A stretch of 14,141 nucleotides of DNA from Bacteroidales bacterium (GCA_007132865.1 SLNU01000094.1:1-14141); one strand, 5' to 3'. Positions 1 through 6,564 are shown, counted from the first letter of the stretch. Numbers and translations: made by a program. The notes: generated by a model not told the origin, from the letters alone.

Positions 1-59
1 AGCAGGGTTAACTCTGAGCCAATTTGTCCGGCCGATCCGACTACCAAAATGTTTTTCAT
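1..59 (-). CDS. tdh: NAD-dependent epimerase-type protein, probable L-threonine 3-dehydrogenase (5' end only)
   Basis: Only the first 19 codons are inside the window; the gene runs off the left edge. The start is the ATG whose complement is at 57-59. The peptide begins MKNILVVGSAGQIGSE, a beta strand followed by the glycine-rich GxxGxxG loop that binds NAD(P) in extended short-chain dehydrogenases. Bacteroidota have a threonine dehydrogenase of this epimerase-like type whose N-terminus closely resembles this one. The gene is divergent from kbl, the enzyme that uses the product of threonine dehydrogenase, which supports the call. Threonine would be oxidised to 2-amino-3-ketobutyrate, then cleaved by Kbl to glycine and acetyl-CoA. 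The Rossmann fold is seen directly; the substrate is inferred from context, and another sugar-nucleotide epimerase is possible. Confidence 0.7.
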   Translation of the reverse strand, partial: MKNILVVGSAGQIGSELTL

Positions 60-124
60 TATTTTCCGGGTTTAATCAATTAAAGGTTAAAAATTCTATA
101 GGATAATGGGTTAAGTAACGGCAG

Positions 125-132
125 CAAAAGTA
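125..132 (-). promoter_or_regulatory. Bacteroidota -7 element for the leftward tdh-like gene
   Basis: Read on the minus strand this is TACTTTTG, an exact match to the TAnnTTTG element used by the Bacteroidota primary sigma factor. It would give a leader of roughly 60 nt before the start codon at 59. I see no good -33 TTTG at the usual 19-21 bp spacing. Confidence 0.45.
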
Positions 133-207
133 GTTATTTTTATGAAAATGGCATGGATATGTGCCCGGATTGGCTATGGTTTTTCATGCCGGAACATCTA
201 AAAACAC

Positions 208-215
208 TATCTTTG
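208..215 (+). promoter_or_regulatory. Bacteroidota -7 element for kbl
   Basis: TATCTTTG matches TAnnTTTG exactly and lies 55 bp before the kbl ATG, inside the divergent tdh/kbl spacer. Only a run of T at 180-184 stands near the -33 position, so the upstream element is weak. It would also drive tatD and ansA if the three genes are cotranscribed. Confidence 0.5.
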
Positions 216-270
216 CCCCGAAAAAATAATTATTTCTTTAATTCCCATAAAATCCTCTAAAACAATCACT

Positions 271-1461
271 ATGTACGGAAAGATTAAGGACCATCTTCAG
301 AAGGAACTGAAGGCCATCCGGGAAGCCGGGCTGTATAAGGAAGAGCGTATCATCGTTACACCCCAAAGCGCTGTGATCAAGGTGCAGTCGGGACAGGAAG
401 TGCTGAACTTTTGCGCCAACAATTACCTCGGACTGTCAAACCACCCGGCCCTGATTCAGGCTGCGAAGGAAGGCATGGATGCCCGCGGATTCGGCATGTC
501 GTCGGTCAGGTTTATCTGTGGCACGCAGGACCTGCACAAGGAACTGGAAAAAAAGGTCGCCGAATTTTTCGGCACCGAAGACACCATTTTATATGCTGCC
601 TGCTTCGATGCCAATGGAGGTGTCTTTGAACCCCTGCTTACCGAAGAGGACGCCATTATTTCAGATTCGCTGAACCATGCCTCAATCATTGACGGGGTCA
701 GGCTTTGCAAGGCTGCCCGCTATCGTTACGCCAATGCCGACATGGCTGACCTGGAGGAAAAACTCAAGGAGGCCCAGGCGCAGCGGTTCCGCATCATTGT
801 GACAGACGGTGTGTTTTCGATGGACGGCAATACGGCGCCGATGGACAAGATCGTGGCACTGGCCGAAAAGTATGACGCCATGATCATGGTGGACGAATGC
901 CATTCAGCCGGTGTGGTGGGTGAAACCGGTCGCGGGGTGACAGAGTTGTTTGACATCCGTGGGAAGGTGGACATCATCACCGGTACACTGGGCAAGGCCA
1001 TGGGCGGTGCCATCGGCGGATTCACAACCGGCCGCAAGGAGATCATCGAGATTCTGCGCCAGCGCTCCAGGCCATATTTGTTCTCCAACTCCCTGCCACC
1101 ATCGGTGGTGAATGCCGGCATCAAGATGTTTGATATGATGGCCGAGACCCACGAGCTGCAGGACAAGCTGCATGCCAATACGAAATACTATATGGGCAAA
1201 ATGAAAGCGGCCGGGTTCGACCTCAAGCCCACCCAGTCTGCCATTATTGCCGTCATGCTTTACGATGCCAAGCTTTCCCAGGAATTTGCTGCAAAACTGC
1301 TGGAGGAAGGGATTTATGTGATTGGGTTCTACTACCCGGTGGTGCCCAAGGGACAGGCCCGCATCCGGGTACAGGTATCTGCGGCCCATGAAACCGAGCA
1401 TCTCGACAAATGCGTCAATGCCTTTGTCAAGGTGGGCAAGGAGTTGGGCGTGCTGAAATAG
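271..1461 (+). CDS. kbl: Glycine C-acetyltransferase (2-amino-3-ketobutyrate CoA ligase)
   Basis: A PLP enzyme of the alpha-oxoamine synthase family. It cleaves 2-amino-3-ketobutyrate with CoA to glycine and acetyl-CoA, the second step of threonine breakdown, in the cytoplasm. The protein has 396 residues, close to the 398 of E. coli Kbl. Visible family marks are the N-terminal NFCANNYLGL segment (46-55), SLNHASIIDG with the cofactor-stacking His at 136, VDECHSAG (207-214) and the PLP lysine K242 in GTLGKAMGGA. The C-terminal domain is complete. A well-placed ATG follows an A-rich leader with no strong Shine-Dalgarno. It is divergent from the tdh-like gene and probably the first gene of a kbl-tatD-ansA unit. 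BioF or HemA, from the same superfamily, are less likely given the Kbl-like motif set and the neighbour. Confidence 0.95.
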   Translation: MYGKIKDHLQKELKAIREAGLYKEERIIVTPQSAVIKVQSGQEVLNFCANNYLGLSNHPALIQAAKEGMDARGFGMSSVRFICGTQDLHKELEKKVAEFFGTEDTILYAACFDANGGVFEPLLTEEDAIISDSLNHASIIDGVRLCKAARYRYANADMADLEEKLKEAQAQRFRIIVTDGVFSMDGNTAPMDKIVALAEKYDAMIMVDECHSAGVVGETGRGVTELFDIRGKVDIITGTLGKAMGGAIGGFTTGRKEIIEILRQRSRPYLFSNSLPPSVVNAGIKMFDMMAETHELQDKLHANTKYYMGKMKAAGFDLKPTQSAIIAVMLYDAKLSQEFAAKLLEEGIYVIGFYYPVVPKGQARIRVQVSAAHETEHLDKCVNAFVKVGKELGVLK

Positions 1462-1485
1462 AAAACCGATAAACCGTGACCTGCT

Positions 1486-2256
1486 TTGGCGTTTATTGAT
1501 ACCCATACACATCTATACCTGGAGCAGTTCGACGAAGACCGGAACCAGGCGGTTGACCGTGCCTTGAAGGCAGGGGTCAGCCGCCTGCTTTTACCCAATG
1601 TGGACAGAGAGACCATCCCTGGCCTGATGCAGGTTTCTCAGGCGCATCCAGGCACCTGCCTGCCGATGATGGGGCTGCATCCGACTTCGGTCAAACCAGG
1701 ATTTGAGGCGGAGCTGGAAGTGCTGGCAGACTGGCTGTCAAGGGAAAGCTTTGTGGCCGTGGGTGAAACGGGATTGGACCTTTACTGGGACAAAACCCAT
1801 CTGAAGGAACAGATTGTCGCGCTTCAAGCCCAGGCTGAACTGGCCCTGAAATATGATATCCCACTGGTGCTGCACTCCCGCAAATCTTTGAATGAACTGT
1901 TCACTGTTCTGAGGGAGTATAAGGGAAGCCGGCTGAAAGGGGTGTTTCATTGTTTCCCCGGGAATGTGCCTGATGCCGAGAAGGCGATTGAACTTGGGTT
2001 TTTGCTGGGTATCGGCGGCGTGATTACCTATAAGAACAGCACCATGGCCAAGGTGGTGGGGGCAGTCGGATTGAACCACATTGTGCTGGAGACGGATGCG
2101 CCTTACCTGCCGCCTGTGCCTTACCGCGGCAAAAGGAATGAAAGCGCATACATCCCGGTAATTGCGGAAAAAGTTGCGGAAGTAACAGGGGAACCCCTTG
2201 CCCGGGTTGAGCAAGTCACCACGGCAAACGCCAGTAAGCTATTTGGTCTGGATTAA
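1486..2256 (+). CDS. tatD: TatD family metal-dependent DNase/hydrolase
   Basis: A TIM-barrel metallohydrolase of 256 residues, the usual size. Known members are Mg-dependent 3'-5' DNases, although some act in D-amino-acid or RNA metabolism. The full metal-ligand set is present: FIDTHTH (H7, H9), VGETGLDLYW (E94), VLHSR (H130), VFHCFPG (H155) and LETDAPYLPP (D204), followed by the RGKRNES segment (214-220). The start is TTG. An in-frame TGA lies just upstream at 1477-1479, and the HxH motif has to stand at the extreme N-terminus, so no ATG start can work. The gene follows kbl by 24 bp and precedes ansA, so cotranscription is likely. Despite the name it has no established part in Tat export; tatC elsewhere in this window is unrelated. 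Confidence 0.93.
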   Translation: MAFIDTHTHLYLEQFDEDRNQAVDRALKAGVSRLLLPNVDRETIPGLMQVSQAHPGTCLPMMGLHPTSVKPGFEAELEVLADWLSRESFVAVGETGLDLYWDKTHLKEQIVALQAQAELALKYDIPLVLHSRKSLNELFTVLREYKGSRLKGVFHCFPGNVPDAEKAIELGFLLGIGGVITYKNSTMAKVVGAVGLNHIVLETDAPYLPPVPYRGKRNESAYIPVIAEKVAEVTGEPLARVEQVTTANASKLFGLD

Positions 2257-2263
2257 TCCTCGG

Positions 2264-2272
2264 TAAGGAGGG
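2264..2272 (+). promoter_or_regulatory. Strong Shine-Dalgarno-like sequence before ansA
   Basis: TAAGGAGGG is a near-perfect complement of the 16S rRNA 3' end, which is unusual in Bacteroidota, where most genes lack one. It is 11 bp before the GTG at 2284 but more than 50 bp before the ATG pair at 2326/2329. It therefore raises the question of which ansA start is used. Confidence 0.4.
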
Positions 2273-2325
2273 TCCCTGTCAGCGTGCTTGCTGTCAAGGC
2301 TTCCCCACCGCTGAAATGCAATCGT

Positions 2326-3357
2326 ATGATGAACACAAAACCTTCCATCCTCGTTATTTACACCGGTGGCACCATCGGAATGGTGGAGGACAGTGCGACC
2401 GGGGCACTGAACCCTTTTGATTTTGAACATTTGACAGACCAGGTGCCGGAGATCAAAAAGTTCAATTACGCCATCGACAGCATATCATTCGATCCGATCA
2501 TTGACTCTTCCAATATGGAACCGGCTGTGTGGGTCAGACTGGCCGGATTGATTGAGCAGCATTACGAGCGCTACGACGGCTTTGTCATTTTGCACGGTTC
2601 GGATACCATGGCTTATACGGCATCCGCCCTGAGTTTTATGCTCGAAAACCTGTCCAAACCGGTCATCCTGACTGGTTCCCAGTTGCCTTTAGGGATGATC
2701 CGGACCGATGGAAAGGAAAACTTCATCACCGCGATCGAGATCGCTGCGGCGCAAAAAAACGGGCGGGCATTGGTCCCCGAAGTGTGCATATATTTTGAAT
2801 ACCAGCTTTACCGGGGAAACCGTACCCATAAATACAATGCCGAGCATTTCGAAGCTTTCCGCTCGGTAAATTATCCGGTCCTTGCCCAGGCCGGGGTGCA
2901 GATCAAATACAATGAAGGGGCGATCCACCAGCCCTACGATCAGGAGTTTCGCATCTTTACAAGGATGGACAACAGCATTGCCATCCTGAAACTGTTTCCT
3001 GGAATGCATCCGGAGGTGGTCAGGTCCACTCTGAGGATTGGCGGACTGAAAGGGGTGGTGATGGAAAGTTTTGGCTCAGGCAATGCGCCTACTGCCGGGT
3101 GGTTCCTGGACGCGCTGAAGGAAGCCATCGACAGGGGCATACTGGTATGCAATGTAACACAGTGCCTGGGTGGGTCGGTGGACATGAAAAAGTATGAAAC
3201 CGGTATCGGTATGGAAAGGATAGGGGTGGTCAGCGGATACGACATGACAACCGAAGCAGCCGTCACCAAGCTGATGTACCTGCTTGGAAACGGCTATCCG
3301 ATGGACCGCTTGAAAAAATATTTTCAGACTCCCCTAAGGGGCGAAATGACCGTTTAG
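2326..3357 (+). CDS. ansA: Type I (cytoplasmic) L-asparaginase
   Basis: Hydrolyses L-asparagine to aspartate and ammonia. From the ATG at 2326 the protein has 343 residues, against 338 for E. coli AnsA. The nucleophile motif YTGGTIGM carries T13. The second catalytic motif is LHGSDTMAYTAS, with D93 and T94, and DSSNM (60-64) is in the substrate-binding region. No signal peptide is seen, as expected for type I. I chose 2326 because the protein then starts a few residues before the first beta strand, as in homologues. A GTG at 2284, closer to a strong Shine-Dalgarno, would add 14 residues, and the adjacent ATG at 2329 is equally possible. The gene follows tatD and converges on pruA with only 2 bp between the stops. 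An archaeal GatD-type amidotransferase is excluded by length and context. Confidence 0.93.
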   Translation: MMNTKPSILVIYTGGTIGMVEDSATGALNPFDFEHLTDQVPEIKKFNYAIDSISFDPIIDSSNMEPAVWVRLAGLIEQHYERYDGFVILHGSDTMAYTASALSFMLENLSKPVILTGSQLPLGMIRTDGKENFITAIEIAAAQKNGRALVPEVCIYFEYQLYRGNRTHKYNAEHFEAFRSVNYPVLAQAGVQIKYNEGAIHQPYDQEFRIFTRMDNSIAILKLFPGMHPEVVRSTLRIGGLKGVVMESFGSGNAPTAGWFLDALKEAIDRGILVCNVTQCLGGSVDMKKYETGIGMERIGVVSGYDMTTEAAVTKLMYLLGNGYPMDRLKKYFQTPLRGEMTV

Positions 3358-3359
3358 CC

Positions 3360-5003
3360 TCAGCACCCACACTTATTTTCGTGCATGAAGGGATACCGGA
3401 AATCGGTCGCCGGCATGAATGTCTCCTTTATCGTGCGCGGATTGATCCAGCGGAGCAGGTTGAGGTAACTGCCGGCCTTGTCATTGGTCCCTGACTGCCT
3501 TGAACCCCCAAATGGCTGTTGTCCGACGACCGCACCGGTTGGCTTGTCATTCATATAGAAATTCCCGGCAGAATACCTCAGGGTGGCGCATGCCTGTACA
3601 GTTGCATACCGATCCTTGCTGAAAATAGAACCGGTCAGCGCGTAGGGAGAAGTGGAGTCACACAATTCCAGTGTTTTTTCAAAGTCCTTGTCCTCGTACA
3701 GATATATAGTGAGTACCGGTCCGAATATCTCCTCTTCCATGGTGATGAAGTGCGGATCCTTGGCCAGGATGACGGTCGGGTCAATAAAATAGCCGGTGGA
3801 CTTGTCTCCCTCACCCCCAAAGATCACTTCGGCGTCGGGCGACTCCTTTGCTTTTTGGATATAACCCATGATGCGGTCAAAGGCTGCCTCATCGATCACG
3901 GCATTGACAAAATTGCAGAAGTCCTTCGGATCGCCCTTTTGAATCAGCTTCATATTCCGGTCGATGCGGCGCTTGATGGAGTCCCACAACGAAACCGGGA
4001 TATAGGACCGTGAAGCGGCTGAGCATTTTTGTCCCTGGTATTCAAAGGCCCCCCTTACAAGCGCGGTCGCCACTTCATCCACATCGGCCGTGGGATGCAC
4101 AAATACAAAGTCCTTGCCCCCTGTCTCCCCTACGAGCCTTGGATAAGACTTGTAATTCTCTAGGTTTGAGGCGACCTCCTTCCAAATATGGTTAAAGGTT
4201 TTTGTCCCACCGGTGAAATGCACACCTGCCAGGTCTTTGTGGGCGAGGGCAATGTTGCCGATCGTGCTTCCGGAGCCCGGTATGAAGTTGATGACCCCGT
4301 CGGGGATTCCCGCTTCCTTGAATACCTTCATCAGGTAATAGTTCGACAGCAGGGAGGTGGTCGAAGGCTTCCATACGATGGTGTTCCCGACCAGTGCCGG
4401 ACCCAGCACCAGGTTGGAGGCGATTGCGGTAAAGTTGAACGGGCTGATGGCGAAAACGAAGCCCTCCAGCGGGCGGTACTCGAGACGGTTCAGGTTGCCG
4501 ATCTCCGAATGAGGTTGGTCGTTGTAGATATCCGACACATAGTGGGCGTTGAACCGGATAAAGTCGATGGTCTCGCAAACGGCATCAATCTCCGCCTGGA
4601 ATGCATTCTTTCCCTGTCCTACCATGGTCGCGGCATTGATCAGGTAGCGGTATTTTGTTGACAACAGCTCGGCCACCTTCAGCGTGATGGAAACGCGCTC
4701 GACCCAGGACATCACGCCCCATTGCTTGTGGGCCTTAAGGGAAGCCTCTATGGCCATGTTTACTTCCTTTTCGGTGGCCATATGGTAAGTGGCGAGTACA
4801 TGTCCGTGCCTGTGGGGCATCACCACCTTGCCGGTTTTGCCCGTGCGGATCTCCTTGCCCCCGATGATCAGCGGGATCTCCACCTCTATGGAGCTCTGCC
4901 TTTCAATTTCCTTCTCCAGGGCCAGCCGTTCCGGCGTACCTTCGGTATAGGGAAAAATCGGCTCATTCTCAGGCCGGTCGAAATAAAATTGTGCGTTGTT
5001 CAT
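3360..5003 (-). CDS. pruA: 1-pyrroline-5-carboxylate (L-glutamate gamma-semialdehyde) dehydrogenase
   Basis: An NAD-dependent aldehyde dehydrogenase that oxidises glutamate semialdehyde/P5C to glutamate, the last step of proline and arginine breakdown. It has 547 residues, the stand-alone ALDH4-type enzyme (human ALDH4A1 has 563), not the bifunctional PutA. Visible motifs are SPFNFTAI (187-194), WKPS (211-214), the Rossmann-loop region FIPGSGSTIG (240-249), VGETGGKD with catalytic-base E293, and EYQGQKCSAASR with nucleophile C327. Later come EEIFGPVLT and the QQPFGGSRQSGTNDKAG C-terminal motif. The protein ends in an odd HENKCGC tail beyond the usual end of the family. No proline dehydrogenase gene is in the window. 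It is minus strand, downstream of tatC but separated from it by a repeat array, so it probably has its own promoter; I found no clear -7 match. Confidence 0.95.
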   Translation of the reverse strand: MNNAQFYFDRPENEPIFPYTEGTPERLALEKEIERQSSIEVEIPLIIGGKEIRTGKTGKVVMPHRHGHVLATYHMATEKEVNMAIEASLKAHKQWGVMSWVERVSITLKVAELLSTKYRYLINAATMVGQGKNAFQAEIDAVCETIDFIRFNAHYVSDIYNDQPHSEIGNLNRLEYRPLEGFVFAISPFNFTAIASNLVLGPALVGNTIVWKPSTTSLLSNYYLMKVFKEAGIPDGVINFIPGSGSTIGNIALAHKDLAGVHFTGGTKTFNHIWKEVASNLENYKSYPRLVGETGGKDFVFVHPTADVDEVATALVRGAFEYQGQKCSAASRSYIPVSLWDSIKRRIDRNMKLIQKGDPKDFCNFVNAVIDEAAFDRIMGYIQKAKESPDAEVIFGGEGDKSTGYFIDPTVILAKDPHFITMEEEIFGPVLTIYLYEDKDFEKTLELCDSTSPYALTGSIFSKDRYATVQACATLRYSAGNFYMNDKPTGAVVGQQPFGGSRQSGTNDKAGSYLNLLRWINPRTIKETFMPATDFRYPFMHENKCGC

Positions 5004-5079
5004 ATGGGGTTTGTTTGGATTTTATTTGGGTTCAATATGGGCTTAATTACACAACAACAAACCACATAAAAGGTTTTAG

Positions 5080-5381
5080 CGCCTTTCAAAATGCGAAGTC
5101 TATCGTCCCGACGCACCAATCAGGCCCCGATCTGAGTGAATCGCCTAGCAAAATGCGCAGCCTATTGTTCCGACGCACCATGCAGGTCCCGGTCCGGGTG
5201 AAGCGCCTAGCAAAATGCGCAGCATTTTGCAGCGCAGAACCCGGACCGGGACTGCAGGGAATACCTTGCGGTACCAAATGTGAAGCATTTTGCAGCGCAG
5301 AACCCGGATTGGGACTGCAGGGAATACCTTGCGGTACCAAATGCGAAGCATTTTGCAGCGCAGAACCCGGACTGGGACTGC
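5080..5381. repeat. Head-to-head array of 62/63-bp tandem repeats (fills the pruA/tatC gap)
   Basis: The 377-bp spacer between the pruA start and the tatC stop is mostly repeats. The left arm has two 62-bp units (5080-5141 and 5142-5203, 49/62 identical) and a 20-bp partial third (5204-5223). The right arm has two 63-bp units (5224-5286 and 5287-5349, 60/63 identical) and a 32-bp partial copy (5350-5381) that stops at the tatC stop codon. The left unit, reverse-complemented, resembles the right unit: both carry GCATTTTGC, then a CCCGGACCGGG-like palindrome, then GGGAC and TGCA. The two arms are thus related sequences in opposite orientation. Units follow each other with no unique spacers, so this is not a CRISPR. 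The family is not one I can name. 5004-5079 is AT-rich leader with no clear element. Confidence 0.9.
5210..5230. repeat. Perfect inverted repeat at the centre of the repeat array
   Basis: GCAAAATGC (5210-5218) and its exact complement GCATTTTGC (5222-5230) flank a 3-base loop, GCA, where the left and right arms meet head to head. As RNA or single-stranded DNA it would form a 9-bp hairpin. Similar shorter hairpins (AAATGY, GAA, GCATTT) recur at the right-arm unit junctions near 5275-5290 and 5338-5353. No T-run follows on either strand, so it is not a standard intrinsic terminator. Confidence 0.75.
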
Positions 5382-6238
5382 TATACGGCGGTAGCCTCAA
5401 GCTTGGCTACAACCCTTTTTGAAATGCCGATGCTTATTTCATAGAGGATGACCAGGGGAACCCCCACCATGATCTGGCTGAAAACATCCGGGGGGGTGAT
5501 GATGGCCGAGAGGGCCAGGATCAGCACGAAGGCAAGCTTGCGGTGCTTTCGCATGAAAGCGGGGGTGAGTACCCCGATTTTGCTGAGGAAATATACGAAG
5601 ATGGGTAGTTCAAACACCACGCCTGTGGCCAGGGTGATCGTGGTCACGGTACTAATGTAAGACCGGAGCGCCACCTGGTTCTCCACAAGGGCACTGACCT
5701 GGTAAGACCCAAGGAAATTAACCGAAAGCGGAACGATCAGAAAATAACTGAACAGCACCCCCGTCAGGAACAGGCCGGAAGTGACAAACACGGCCCCTGC
5801 CGAGTGCTCCCTTTCCTTTGGATCCAGACCCGGGCGGATAAACCGCCATATCTCAAAGATTACATAAGGGATGGCGATGATTAGTCCGGCAATCACCGAG
5901 GTAAGGATGTGCGTGGTGAATTGCCCGGCCATGTCGATGTTTATCAGCTTGAGGGGATTGGCGTTAATGCACAGGGCAGGCATGTCCAAACGTTCCGAGA
6001 CCCAGCAGAAGGCCCTGTTGGTGATGAAGTATGGCTCCTTCGGGGCCAGGATTACCTGGTTGAAGATGAAGTTCTTGTTCAGGAAGGCCAGGATGGCAAA
6101 CCCCACGATGGCCAGGGCAGACCGGATCAGGTGTCCGCGCAGCTCCTCCAGATGGCCCCAAAACGACATGGTCCCCTCCGTATGTTGGTCCTTTTGGTCT
6201 GTGCCCGCACCCGGGGCTGCTTTTTTTTCCTGGGCCAT
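5381..6238 (-). CDS. tatC: Sec-independent protein translocase subunit TatC
   Basis: The core membrane subunit of the twin-arginine pathway, which binds the RR signal peptide of folded exported proteins. It has 285 residues and about six hydrophobic segments. The family signature SFWGHLEELRGHLIRS is at 25-40, the FEIWRFIRPGLDPKERE cytoplasmic loop at 128-143, GVVFELP at 206-212, and ITPPDVFSQIMVGVPLVILYE at 247-267, all aligning with E. coli TatC. The first 24 residues are a charged cytoplasmic extension. The first periplasmic loop (about 57-108) is long and contains two cysteines, C78 and C90. No tatA or tatB gene is in the window. The start at 6238 is 20 bp after a good -7 element. The stop codon abuts a repeat array. 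Confidence 0.95.
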   Translation of the reverse strand: MAQEKKAAPGAGTDQKDQHTEGTMSFWGHLEELRGHLIRSALAIVGFAILAFLNKNFIFNQVILAPKEPYFITNRAFCWVSERLDMPALCINANPLKLINIDMAGQFTTHILTSVIAGLIIAIPYVIFEIWRFIRPGLDPKEREHSAGAVFVTSGLFLTGVLFSYFLIVPLSVNFLGSYQVSALVENQVALRSYISTVTTITLATGVVFELPIFVYFLSKIGVLTPAFMRKHRKLAFVLILALSAIITPPDVFSQIMVGVPLVILYEISIGISKRVVAKLEATAV

Positions 6239-6258
6239 CCGACGATGATTATAAAACG

Positions 6259-6266
6259 CAAAAATA
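6259..6266 (-). promoter_or_regulatory. Bacteroidota -7 element for tatC
   Basis: On the minus strand this reads TATTTTTG, an exact TAnnTTTG match 20 bp before the tatC ATG. The predicted leader is short, about 15 nt. No clear -33 TTTG is visible. It lies just after the terminator of the upstream ferredoxin gene, as expected for an independently transcribed tatC. Confidence 0.4.
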
Positions 6267-6289
6267 AACAGAAAATCGGGGCTGGAAAT

Positions 6290-6316
6290 AAAAAAGCCTG
6301 CAAAACGTTGCAGGCT
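6290..6316 (-). terminator. Rho-independent terminator of the ferredoxin gene
   Basis: Read leftwards, AGCCTGCAA (6316-6308) and TTGCAGGCT (6303-6295) form a perfect 9-bp stem with a 4-base loop. A run of T follows on the minus strand (6295-6290). It lies 40 bp after the ferredoxin stop codon. This separates ferredoxin and tatC transcription. Confidence 0.9.
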
Positions 6317-6355
6317 CTGGTTTCATTGCAAGGGACAAGCCCGCAAGAGTGAATA

Positions 6356-6523
6356 CTATTCAGGGTGAATTGCTTCAACCGGGCAAACATCTGCACAAGA
6401 ACCACAATCGGTGCAAACGTCGGGATCTATCTTGTAGATGTCGCCTTCGCTGATCGCATCAACCGGGCATTCGTCGATGCAGCTGCCACAAGCAGTGCAA
6501 TCTTCATTGATTACGTAAGCCAT
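6356..6523 (-). CDS. 2[4Fe-4S] ferredoxin (55 residues)
   Basis: A small bacterial-type ferredoxin carrying electrons between cytoplasmic redox enzymes. The translation starts MAYVINEDCTACGSC and ends AIHPE. It has both classical motifs: C9-x2-C12-x2-C15-x3-C19-P and C37-x2-C40-x2-C43-x3-C47-P, so all eight ligands for two [4Fe-4S] clusters are present. The internal two-fold repeat (CPVDAI and CPVEAI) is visible. Length is typical of clostridial-type ferredoxins. It is divergent from korA, whose product reduces ferredoxin, so it is a natural candidate partner of KorAB, by inference. It has its own strong promoter and terminator, as expected of a highly expressed single-gene transcript. Confidence 0.95.
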   Translation of the reverse strand: MAYVINEDCTACGSCIDECPVDAISEGDIYKIDPDVCTDCGSCADVCPVEAIHPE

Positions 6524-6564
6524 TGCTCTATGTTTTTGGTTATTAAAATAGGTAAATTCTTGGG

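Noticed and set aside
1486..2256. tatD as part of a Tat export locus with tatC
   Set aside because: TatD nucleases are not needed for Tat export, and the gene is about 3 kb from tatC, on the opposite strand, in a different unit.
2250..2259. GGATTAATCC palindrome over the tatD stop
   Set aside because: Ten-base palindrome with no loop or context; expected by chance in this length.
3331..3341. CCCC-TAA-GGGG mini-hairpin near the ansA end as a terminator
   Set aside because: Four-base stem with no T-run, inside coding sequence; too weak to call.
4188..4661. Long plus-strand frame opposite pruA
   Set aside because: It lies wholly antisense to a well-conserved pruA coding region and its translation resembles nothing known.
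5080..5381. CRISPR array
   Set aside because: The units are joined directly with no unique spacers, the period is fully repeated, and the two arms are in opposite orientation.
5086..5400. Repeat-containing open frame on the minus strand, and its plus-strand counterpart at 4991-5422
   Set aside because: They arise from the 63-bp repeat, overlap the start region of pruA or the 3' end of tatC, and have no recognisable domain or start signal.
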